NCBI GenBank assembly: GCA_018710795.1
Contig: DVJH01000129.1
Coordinates: 1-5,217 of the forward strand
Source of the DNA: Candidatus Galligastranaerophilus gallistercoris
Lineage (GTDB): Bacteria > Cyanobacteriota > Vampirovibrionia > Gastranaerophilales > Gastranaerophilaceae
DNA: 5,217 bases
Direction of reading: 5' to 3'
Shown one piece after another: positions 1-5,217 of the stretch. The notes below the pieces were generated by a model. That model saw nothing but the letters and a program-made list of their open reading frames with translations, had not been told where the DNA came from and did no database searches. Both the position numbers and the translations under genes were made by a program. Numbering within the stretch: position 1 is the stretch's first letter; each line of letters begins with the position of its first letter.

Positions 1-1139
1 CGAAATATTTTTCATGTTTTAACGTGGTCTATCCCATGTGGGTGGATGAAATGTATGAACAGCAAAGATACGTTTCATTTTCGCTTGCGGTTTTGGAATA
101 TGCAAAACTTCTTAATTTTAAACCCGATATAATCCACGCTAACGACTGGCACACGGCAATGATTCCCGTATATTTAAAAACAAATTATAAATACGATGAA
201 TTTTATAAAAGCACAAAATGCGTTTTTTCAATTCACAATCTTGCATATCAGGGTTCCTGCGACAAAGCGATAATTGATTTTGCAAATATGCGCTGGGATA
301 ACGTCTGGTACGACAATTGCATTGAGCACTACGGAAAAGTCAACTGGGTAAAAGGCGCTATTTATTGTTCCGATATGATATCAACCGTATCCCCGAGATA
401 CGCAAATGAAATCTTAGGGTCTGAAATGGGCGAAGGAATGGATTATACCTTAAGAGGTCAAACCCATAAAATAAGGGGGATTTTAAACGGAACGTATTAT
501 GATGAAAAAAATAAATTCAATTTAAAAGATAAGCCAAAATTTAAAGAAAAAATTCAAAAAATGTTCGGTCTGCCCCTTAACCCGAACCGTCCTTTAATCG
601 CAATGATATCAAGGCTTGTATATCAAAAAGGGCTTGATTTAATTGATTTTGCAAAGTTTGATTTAATGAATCTTCCCTGCGATTTCGTATTTTTGGGAAC
701 GGGCGAAGAAGGATATCAAAATATGCTTATCTGGGTATCGAATAATTCAAAAAATATGAGAGCCTGGATTGATTTTAAACCCGAATTGTCGGATGAAATA
801 TATAAAGGCGCCGATTTATTTTTAATGCCTTCGTTGTTTGAACCGTGCGGCATAAGCCAGATGATTGCAATGAAATACGGAACGGTTCCTATTGTAAGAG
901 CAACGGGCGGGCTTGATGATACCGTAATTTCCTACCCGAACGAAAAAGCAAACGGTTTTAAATTTTTAACCTACGATGCTCAAAGCATGGTAAATGAAAT
1001 TAAAAACGGTATCTGGACGTATTATGACAGAAAAGACGATTTTAAATCGTTAATAAAAAATGCATATAATTCAAGGTTTACCTGGAATGACAGCGCCAAA
1101 AAATACGTTGATATGTACAGAGAAATGTTAAATAAATAA
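1..1139 (+). CDS. glgA: Glycogen/starch synthase (GT5), 5'-truncated by window edge
   Basis: This is a glycosyltransferase family 5 glycogen synthase, which moves glucose from a nucleotide sugar (ADP-glucose in most bacteria) to the non-reducing end of a growing alpha-1,4-glucan in the cytoplasm. The frame is open to the window edge, so the GTG at 24 is an internal Val codon. About 378 residues are visible; roughly 100 are missing compared with the 477-residue E. coli enzyme. Family motifs appear in order: HANDWHT (from 135), SIHNLAYQG (228-254), VSPRYA (from 387), SRLVYQKG with the donor-binding Arg and Lys (609-632), FEPCG with the catalytic Glu (837-851), and KYGTVPIVRATGGLDDTV (from 870). 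The loop after GILNG (about 480-510) is unusually short and lacks the usual I/V-D and W-x-P residues. The gene ends in TAA just before a hairpin terminator and converges on the minus-strand operon. The family call is firm; donor specificity cannot be read from the sequence. Confidence 0.95.
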   Translation, partial: KYFSCFNVVYPMWVDEMYEQQRYVSFSLAVLEYAKLLNFKPDIIHANDWHTAMIPVYLKTNYKYDEFYKSTKCVFSIHNLAYQGSCDKAIIDFANMRWDNVWYDNCIEHYGKVNWVKGAIYCSDMISTVSPRYANEILGSEMGEGMDYTLRGQTHKIRGILNGTYYDEKNKFNLKDKPKFKEKIQKMFGLPLNPNRPLIAMISRLVYQKGLDLIDFAKFDLMNLPCDFVFLGTGEEGYQNMLIWVSNNSKNMRAWIDFKPELSDEIYKGADLFLMPSLFEPCGISQMIAMKYGTVPIVRATGGLDDTVISYPNEKANGFKFLTYDAQSMVNEIKNGIWTYYDRKDDFKSLIKNAYNSRFTWNDSAKKYVDMYREMLNK

Positions 1140-1155
1140 TTTAAAATAAAGAATT

Positions 1156-1198
1156 AAAAAAAGCCCTTTTTTAAAAAAAGGGCTTTTATTTTTTATTT
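1156..1198. terminator. Bidirectional intrinsic terminator between convergent genes
   Basis: The sequence AAAAGCCC followed by T's pairs with a run of A's followed by GGGCTTTT, giving a stem from 1159 to 1187 with a GCCC/GGGC core and an A/T-paired upper part around a loop of about 3-5 nt. On the + strand it is followed by TTTT-A-TTTTTT-A-TTT (1184-1198). On the minus strand the A tract at 1156-1162 reads as a T run. It lies 16 bp past the glgA stop and directly past the stop of the leftward DedA-type gene, whose TAA (1193-1195) falls inside the + strand T-rich tail. It can therefore stop both convergent transcripts. Confidence 0.88.
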
Positions 1199-1786
1199 AA
1201 CAATGCTTTTTCTTTTTTTATAAAGGACAACAAAAAATGCGATAATAACAAGAGTAACTGCAGCAATCACAAGTTCTATGTTATTTTTAATCTGCTCGCC
1301 GAATATCATTAACACAAGACTTACGATAAAAAATCTCATTCCTCTGCCTATAATCGATGCAAGCATAAAAGCAACAAAATTCATTTTTAAAATTCCGCTT
1401 GCAATCGTAAAGACTTTATAGGGTATCGGCGTAAATGCGGCAAAAAAGACTGCCCATGCGCCGTATTGGTTATATAATTCTTCCACTTTGTCAAAATATT
1501 CTTTTGCTTTATTGTTTCCTTTTTTTTGAAACATTGAAAATATCCAATCAAATGCGGGGCGCCCTATCCATTTTCCGATTGCATATCCGAAAATTCCGCC
1601 GAGAGTTGAAGCTATTGTGCAGACAAAAGCGTAATAAAGTGCTCTTTCGGGCATATGTAAATCAAGCGCAATTAAAACAAAATCCGGAGGCGGCACAAGG
1701 AAAAAACTTTCCACAAACGAATTTATAAAAAGCCCCCAAACGCCGAACTGTTCAAAATACGCTGACATATTATGCAAAAATTCCAT
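1193..1786 (-). CDS. YqaA/DedA-type (VTT domain) inner-membrane protein
   Basis: The 197-residue integral membrane protein belongs to the DedA/VTT (SNARE-associated) superfamily and most resembles the YqaA branch. Family members are linked to lipid translocation, membrane-potential maintenance and envelope integrity; the substrate here cannot be assigned. Visible features are a helix with Glu26 and a re-entrant-type segment with three prolines (SFFLVPPPDFVLIAL, about 27-41), a Gly-rich helix STLGGIFGYAIGKWIG (60-75), a soluble lysine-rich linker (about 87-105), the signature FTPIPYKVFTIASGILKM (118-135), GRGMRFF (147-153), and a final membrane helix (about 172-189) ending in a basic cytoplasmic tail. 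The ATG is supported by an AGGAG ribosome binding site 7 nt upstream. The gene starts 17 bp inside the end of the thioesterase gene and is the last of the leftward operon, ending at the shared terminator. Confidence 0.88.
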   Translation of the reverse strand: MEFLHNMSAYFEQFGVWGLFINSFVESFFLVPPPDFVLIALDLHMPERALYYAFVCTIASTLGGIFGYAIGKWIGRPAFDWIFSMFQKKGNNKAKEYFDKVEELYNQYGAWAVFFAAFTPIPYKVFTIASGILKMNFVAFMLASIIGRGMRFFIVSLVLMIFGEQIKNNIELVIAAVTLVIIAFFVVLYKKRKSIVK

Positions 1787-2183
1787 TTTTTAACTCCTCG
1801 CTCAATATTGTTTTTATATTTCTCAAAACTTTTCCTTCTTTGACACAAAGACCTTTTACGGTTGCGGCTGTCAAAATAATGCCCGTTTTTTTATTCATAA
1901 TCTCTTGCTCAAATACAATATAAAGATTGGTTATTTCAATTACTTTTGTGTTAACGACAATATCTTCCAACAATCTTGCGGATTGTTTGTATTTAATGTT
2001 CAGTTCGACAACGGGCATTACTATATTATATTTTTCATCCAATTCTTTAATATCAACCCCGTTCAAATAAAGCCAATCAACCCTGCCCGCTTCCATCCAT
2101 CTTAAATAGCTTCCATGCCATGCTACTTTATAAGAATCGGTGTCGGAATATTGAACTTTAAATTCCAGCGAACTATTTTTCAT
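1770..2183 (-). CDS. YbgC/FadM-type acyl-CoA thioesterase (4HBT hotdog fold)
   Basis: This 137-residue cytoplasmic protein is a single-domain hotdog thioesterase of the YbgC/FadM type, which hydrolyses acyl-CoA (or related acyl thioester) to free acid and CoA. The length is normal for the family. The N-terminal signature YSDTDSYKVAWHGSYLRWME (12-31) matches the YbgC pattern Y-x-D-T-D-x(4)-V-x-x-H-x-x-Y; Asp16 aligns with the catalytic Asp18 of E. coli YbgC and His23 with its His25. The segment VVELNIKYKQSARLLEDIVV (58-77) matches the core hotdog strand region. The ATG lies inside the 3' end of the preceding gene (11-bp overlap), with only an A-rich GAAAAT stretch and no good Shine-Dalgarno, so initiation probably depends on coupling. 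Its own end overlaps the DedA-type gene by 17 bp. E. coli ybgC lies with the tol-pal envelope genes, so an envelope context has precedent. The substrate is unknown. Confidence 0.88.
   Translation of the reverse strand: MKNSSLEFKVQYSDTDSYKVAWHGSYLRWMEAGRVDWLYLNGVDIKELDEKYNIVMPVVELNIKYKQSARLLEDIVVNTKVIEITNLYIVFEQEIMNKKTGIILTAATVKGLCVKEGKVLRNIKTILSEELKNGIFA
1794..1798 (-). promoter_or_regulatory. Shine-Dalgarno of DedA-type gene, inside upstream gene
   Basis: Read on the minus strand, AGGAG lies 7 nt before the ATG at 1786. The bases come from the two Glu codons (GAG GAG) near the C-terminus of the thioesterase gene. This fixes the start of the DedA-type protein and supports translational coupling across the 17-bp overlap. 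Confidence 0.8.
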
Positions 2184-2658
2184 TATTTTCTTTTAAGTCC
2201 CTATTGTATGTAACGTATGACGGCGGCTGAATTATTGTTCTTGCAACCAGTTTTCCGTCTTTATCTTTTGCGCTTAAAACTATACTTTTTGCTTTATCGT
2301 CCGCTTCAATAACAACACACCCCAAACATTCTTCAAGAGAATATGCGGGGTTTTTCTTATCTATAGGATTTTTACAAAGAGCGTTCATTTCTTCTGTCAG
2401 CTCTTTTGCAATTTCACTCGGGAGCTGTTTGTTTGTATTATCGGAAAATTTGCTCAACACTTTTGATGTCATCATTGCCGTATTTGTCTGTAATCTTCCG
2501 TATTGTTTCTGTTCCGATGATAACATCCATTTGGGAATCAGATAAATCGTAACGGTTATAAAAACTATAAATATTACAAAAAATTCCACATATGAAATTT
2601 TTAATTTTCTCGGTTTTTTTTCGGGAGCAATATTATTGTTTTCTTCACCGTTATTCAT
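2173..2658 (-). CDS. Single-span membrane protein with pilin-like N-terminal helix, function unknown
   Basis: The 161-residue product has no function I can name. A charged N-terminus (1-20, with basic PEKKPRKLK before the membrane) precedes one hydrophobic helix (about 21-42), so the remainder should lie outside the cytoplasm. The helix copies type IV pilin spacing: numbering Ile21 as 1 puts Glu25 at position 5 and Pro42 at position 22, followed by a polar helix-forming stretch (about 46-72) as in pilins. Residue -1 is Lys20, not the Gly needed by prepilin peptidase, so processing is doubtful. The exterior part holds three cysteines (95, 111, 114), a segment KNPIDKKNPAY (96-106) resembling minor-pilin or GspG-like loops, strand-like segments near 114-143, and PPSYVTYN (145-152). 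The ATG has AAGGGG 6 nt upstream. It overlaps the NAGPA gene by 8 bp and the thioesterase gene by 11 bp. The pilin relationship is an inference from residue spacing; a simple membrane-anchored protein is the alternative. Confidence 0.75.
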   Translation of the reverse strand: MNNGEENNNIAPEKKPRKLKISYVEFFVIFIVFITVTIYLIPKWMLSSEQKQYGRLQTNTAMMTSKVLSKFSDNTNKQLPSEIAKELTEEMNALCKNPIDKKNPAYSLEECLGCVVIEADDKAKSIVLSAKDKDGKLVARTIIQPPSYVTYNRDLKENNEK

Positions 2659-3604
2659 TTTCTTCCCCTTTTGTCTCTTTTATGTTTTCATTTTCTTCAA
2701 CATTTACTGTATCGGTTTTTATATCAGAATCAAAAGTTGTATCTTCCGTCTGTTCATCGTTTTGAATTTCCGCTTCGTCATTTTCTATAACAAGAAAAGA
2801 TTTAACCCTTCTTTGATTGGCGTCATTTGAAGATATTTCAATATCTTCATAGTTAATTGAAGTTGAAGCGCCGCCGTCCATGGCCATTGCCTTATTCAGC
2901 CTCAATTTCAGGCAATAATCTCTTGCTTCGTTCAAGGCGACTTTGTGGTCTTTTGTGAATATTATAATATATAAATAATCATTTCCCAAAACCCCTCTTT
3001 TTAAGCCGATAATTGTTCGTTCTCTTCTTTTTAAGACATCTGCCGCAAGCTGAATTGATCTTCTGTCTTTATATGTTATAAAACTCTCTTCTTCCAGCCT
3101 GAGCTTCGGTAAAATCATGGGTCCCGCCTGAATGGCATGGACAATCCTTTGATTGTCTTTTTGCAGATGGAAATGATTTGTTATATCAAAAAGAATGTTA
3201 TTTTTATTATCCTCTAATATACGAAATTCGCTTCTGTTTAAAACTTCTTCAATTCTTCCCGATTCTTCAAGTGATTCCATAAGGGGTGCATTTGAAAAAA
3301 TGCTCTCGACCGTTTTTCCGTTTATTTTAACTATTGAAGCCGGAGCACCCGTAACAGGGTCAAAGTATCCGCCGTTAACCACGAGTTTAAAATTCAATTC
3401 GGGATTATTAAAAACTTCGCTTGCGGTCGTTAATTCATCCGACACATACGGTTTTATTTTATTTTTATATTTTTCCAAAGGAATTTTAAAAATATATATA
3501 CCGCCCTTATCCCGTGAAACCTCAATGTCTTTATCTTCGCGCGCAAACACGGGAGCAAAAGCAAATGCAAAAATTAAAAAAAGCAGCGATATTTTCTTAA
3601 ACAT
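2651..3604 (-). CDS. Secreted phosphodiester glycosidase (NAGPA domain) with acidic tail
   Basis: This 317-residue exported protein carries a phosphodiester glycosidase (NAGPA) domain, named for the human enzyme that removes GlcNAc from a phosphodiester to uncover mannose-6-phosphate. Bacterial members act on, or are thought to act on, envelope or wall glycoconjugates; the substrate here is unknown. A signal peptide is clear: MFKK, a hydrophobic core (5-17), then PVFA with likely cleavage after Ala21. Domain motifs are VVNGGYFDP (75-83), AIQAGPMIL (157-165), RRERTIIG (193-200) and AMDGGASTSI (241-250), so the expected Asn, Asp and Gly-rich active-site segments are intact. After the domain, residues 275-317 form a low-complexity tail with 17 Asp/Glu against 3 Lys. 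The ATG follows the permease stop by 3 bp, with AAGGA (3615-3619) 10 nt upstream. Position after lptB and the permease suggests a periplasmic or outer-membrane glycan role (inference). Confidence 0.88.
   Translation of the reverse strand: MFKKISLLFLIFAFAFAPVFAREDKDIEVSRDKGGIYIFKIPLEKYKNKIKPYVSDELTTASEVFNNPELNFKLVVNGGYFDPVTGAPASIVKINGKTVESIFSNAPLMESLEESGRIEEVLNRSEFRILEDNKNNILFDITNHFHLQKDNQRIVHAIQAGPMILPKLRLEEESFITYKDRRSIQLAADVLKRRERTIIGLKRGVLGNDYLYIIIFTKDHKVALNEARDYCLKLRLNKAMAMDGGASTSINYEDIEISSNDANQRRVKSFLVIENDEAEIQNDEQTEDTTFDSDIKTDTVNVEENENIKETKGEENE
2665..2670 (-). promoter_or_regulatory. Shine-Dalgarno of pilin-like gene, inside NAGPA gene
   Basis: On the minus strand AAGGGG lies 6 nt before the ATG at 2658. 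It is formed by Lys-Gly codons (AAA GGG) in the acidic C-terminal tail of the upstream NAGPA-domain gene, and it supports this start over any later Met codon. Confidence 0.6.
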
Positions 3605-3607
3605 AAA

Positions 3608-4708
3608 TTATAAATCCTTATATTTTTTAATAACTCCGATTGAAACAATAAACATAATAATAGGAAATGCCGCCGACAAAAACGGATACATTATTCCTTT
3701 CTGCGCAAGCAAATCAAAGAAGGGAAGCGTGATATAATATGCAAATATTATACCGACGGCAATCGTAAACCCGACAAGCCTTTGGGATCTCGGGGGCGAA
3801 AACCCGAGCAGACACCCTATAATTGCAAATAAAATACAGGTGAGAGGGTGTAAAAACCTTTGATAATATTTGCAGAGCATAAATTGATACTCATCCGTAA
3901 ATTCCTGTTCTTTTAACAATTTAAGATAATCTTTCAATTCCGCATTGGTAAAGGTTCTGTCTCTTTTGGTTGAATTTATCATCAATTTATAAACTTTTTT
4001 TGCATCCGTCCCTTCTAAAAGGCTCATATCACCTATATTATCAATTTTATCGTATACGCCCGCATCATTTATCGTATATTTTTTAACATTATGTAAAATC
4101 CACTTATTATCTTTAACACCCGCCCAGCTTGAAAATAAAATGCTTGAAAACGTAATCGCATCATCATAAATTCTTTTTGAAAATTCAACAACGACAAGGT
4201 TTTTTAATTTATGGGGAGAAAATTCGGAAACTATGATACCGGTTTTGGGAAGTCCCTGTTCGTCTTTTTTAATATATACAAAGTGTGTGTTATATCTGGC
4301 ATTTTCCCCTTCCGCCTTAGAAGCCCAGGGAATCATAATATCCCCGACATAAAAACACATAACGGATAATATTACCCCCAGAATAACAACGGGAACCATA
4401 ATTCTGGTAAATGAAAGCCCGATACCTCTCAAGATGCTTAACTCGGAATCTTTTGAAAGTTTGTCAAAAGTAAAAATGGAGCCGAGCAAAATCCCGACAG
4501 GCAATGCCTTCCCCAAAACCTTAGGGAGTTCATATAAAAGCATTAACCCTGCCTGTTCAATCGAAATATGCTGGATAAAAATCTTTTTTATAATTCTGAC
4601 CAATGTCTCGGGCGCAATCCAAACGATTATAAACAACAAAAGACATACGATTGTCGCCAGAAAAACCTGAGTAAATATATATTTGTCAAAAATTTTTATT
4701 TTAAACAT
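3608..4708 (-). CDS. lptF/lptG: LptF/LptG-family (YjgP/YjgQ) LPS export permease
   Basis: This 366-residue inner-membrane protein is the permease of the Lpt transporter, which extracts LPS from the inner membrane's outer leaflet using LptB's ATP hydrolysis. The topology is typical: three helices (about 11-33, 62-81, 101-122), a large periplasmic beta-jellyroll domain (about 125-285), then three more helices (about 288-306, 314-335, 338-360). The cytoplasmic segment FDKLSKDSELSILRGIG (81-97) between helices 2 and 3 is the family coupling helix, with Glu89 in the S-E-L-x-x-L-R pattern that docks on LptB. Length matches the family (about 355-390). Proteobacteria pair LptF with LptG; only one permease gene is visible here, so it may work as a homodimer or with a partner encoded elsewhere, and F versus G cannot be settled. 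The ATG sits 9 bp after the lptB stop, with AAGG 7 nt upstream overlapping that stop. Confidence 0.93.
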   Translation of the reverse strand: MFKIKIFDKYIFTQVFLATIVCLLLFIIVWIAPETLVRIIKKIFIQHISIEQAGLMLLYELPKVLGKALPVGILLGSIFTFDKLSKDSELSILRGIGLSFTRIMVPVVILGVILSVMCFYVGDIMIPWASKAEGENARYNTHFVYIKKDEQGLPKTGIIVSEFSPHKLKNLVVVEFSKRIYDDAITFSSILFSSWAGVKDNKWILHNVKKYTINDAGVYDKIDNIGDMSLLEGTDAKKVYKLMINSTKRDRTFTNAELKDYLKLLKEQEFTDEYQFMLCKYYQRFLHPLTCILFAIIGCLLGFSPPRSQRLVGFTIAVGIIFAYYITLPFFDLLAQKGIMYPFLSAAFPIIMFIVSIGVIKKYKDL

Positions 4709-4717
4709 TAATAAACC

Positions 4718-5217
4718 TTAAAGCGTAAAATCTTTTCCCAAATAAAACTCTTTTGCAACGGGATCAACCGCAACATCACGGCTTTTGCCAGAAATTTTAA
4801 TTTTTCCGTCAAATATAACGTAGGCTCTGTCCGTTATGGAAAGGGTGGCTTTAGGGTTATGGTCCGTGATTAAAACGCCGAGCCCCTTTTCTTTTGCAAG
4901 TTTATAAATATTTTCTTTGATTTCGCCGATTGCAATAGGGTCAATCCCCGTAAACGGTTCGTCAAGAAGAATAAAATGAGGCGTTGCCGCAAGTGCACGG
5001 GCAATTTCAACACGTCTTCTCTCGCCGCCCGACAATGAAACGGCCGAATATTCCCTTAATCTTTTAATGCCGAATTCATCAAGCAAAGATTCAAGCATAT
5101 CTCTTTTTTCCTGCTTGTTTAATTTATCGTTCATCTCTAAAACGAGTTTAATATTATCTTCAACCGTAAGTTTTCTGAATATTGAAGCTTCCTGCGGAAG
5201 ATATCCTATCCCGAGGG
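4718..5217 (-). CDS. lptB: LPS export ABC transporter ATP-binding protein LptB, 5'-truncated by window edge
   Basis: This is the ATPase of the Lpt exporter, which acts as a cytoplasmic dimer driving the LptF/G-type permease. The frame stays open to the window edge, so the Met codon at 5134 is internal; about 165 C-terminal residues are visible and the Walker A region lies outside. LptB hallmarks are clear: the Q-loop GIGYLPQEASIFRKLTVEDN (about 5153-5212), signature LSGGERRRVEIARALA (about 4989-5036), Walker B FILLDEP (about 4956-4976) with catalytic Glu, the D-loop GIDP, the switch His in GVLITDHN (about 4851-4874), and a C-terminal YLGKDFTL matching the usual LptB ending. The PQEASIF and GERRRVEIARALA segments separate it from generic ABC ATPases such as LivF/LivG. 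The permease gene follows after 9 bp. The operon promoter, and any lptC or lptA, would lie to the right. Confidence 0.95.
   Translation of the reverse strand, partial: LGIGYLPQEASIFRKLTVEDNIKLVLEMNDKLNKQEKRDMLESLLDEFGIKRLREYSAVSLSGGERRRVEIARALAATPHFILLDEPFTGIDPIAIGEIKENIYKLAKEKGLGVLITDHNPKATLSITDRAYVIFDGKIKISGKSRDVAVDPVAKEFYLGKDFTL

Noticed and set aside
24..26. GTG as the possible start of the glycogen synthase
   Set aside because: The reading frame stays open to base 1, and the visible part begins about 100 residues into the family's normal length, so this is an internal Val codon.
1140..1192. Possible small RNA or promoter in the only intergenic gap
   Set aside because: The gap is filled by the terminator hairpin and its A/T tracts; no -10/-35 pair is convincing and both flanking genes point inward.
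1435..1728. Open frame of about 97 codons on the + strand
   Set aside because: It lies antisense to the DedA-type gene, whose family motifs are clear, and its translation shows no recognisable domain.
1905..2105. Short + strand open frame opposite the thioesterase gene, and similar ones at 2636-2830 and 4434-4670
   Set aside because: All are antisense to well-supported genes, have no clear ribosome binding site and show low-complexity hydrophobic or mixed composition.
3195..3737. Open frame of about 180 codons on the + strand
   Set aside because: It is antisense to the NAGPA gene and the end of the permease gene. Its Ser/Leu/Ile-rich product looks like a shadow of Lys/Glu/Asn-rich coding sequence.
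5132..5134. ATG on the minus strand as the possible start of the ABC ATPase
   Set aside because: Codons upstream of it encode the conserved LptB Q-loop region (GIGYLPQEASIF) in the same frame, so the gene continues past the window edge.
1..5217. CRISPR array, tRNA, insertion sequence or phage features
   Set aside because: No spaced direct repeats, cloverleaf, transposase-like protein or terminal inverted repeats were seen on either strand; coding is nearly continuous with uniform composition.

Overview
The window is AT-rich, densely coding bacterial DNA from a diderm (LPS-type outer membrane) organism, since it carries genes of the Lpt lipopolysaccharide exporter. An LptB-type ATPase beside a single YjgP/YjgQ permease, a NAGPA-type phosphodiester glycosidase, a bacterial GT5 glycogen synthase and strong AT bias would fit a non-photosynthetic cyanobacterial relative (Vampirovibrionia/Melainabacteria, Gastranaerophilales-like). 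That placement is an inference from gene content and base composition only; other AT-rich diderms are not excluded.

Layout. Bases 1-1139 (+) hold the 3' four-fifths of a glycogen/starch synthase gene (glgA) that begins left of the window. A 53-bp gap (1140-1192) contains a symmetric hairpin that can terminate transcription from both sides. From 5217 leftward to 1193, the minus strand is one compact gene train: lptB (5' end outside the window), an LptF/LptG-family permease, a secreted NAGPA-domain protein, a small single-span pilin-like protein, a YbgC/FadM-type hotdog thioesterase, and a YqaA/DedA-type membrane protein. The junctions are 9-bp and 3-bp gaps, then overlaps of 8, 11 and 17 bp, so a single transcript with coupled translation is likely. 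Its promoter must lie right of the window. No stretch over 300 bp lacks a gene.

How the genes may work together. LptB and the permease form the inner-membrane ATP-driven engine that extracts LPS and passes it towards the outer membrane. The NAGPA-domain protein has a signal peptide and probably acts on a glycoconjugate outside the cytoplasm. The pilin-like protein is anchored in the inner membrane with its bulk outside. The thioesterase and the DedA-family protein (a family linked to lipid translocation and membrane homeostasis) would fit a broader envelope or lipid operon. Glycogen synthesis is a separate, convergent unit.

Most interesting points: a protein with pilin-like spacing (Glu five and Pro twenty-two positions into its helix) but no Gly at the prepilin-peptidase site, inside an Lpt operon; the NAGPA enzyme with a 43-residue acidic tail in the same operon; and a GlgA whose interdomain loop is about 12 residues shorter than in the E. 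coli enzyme.
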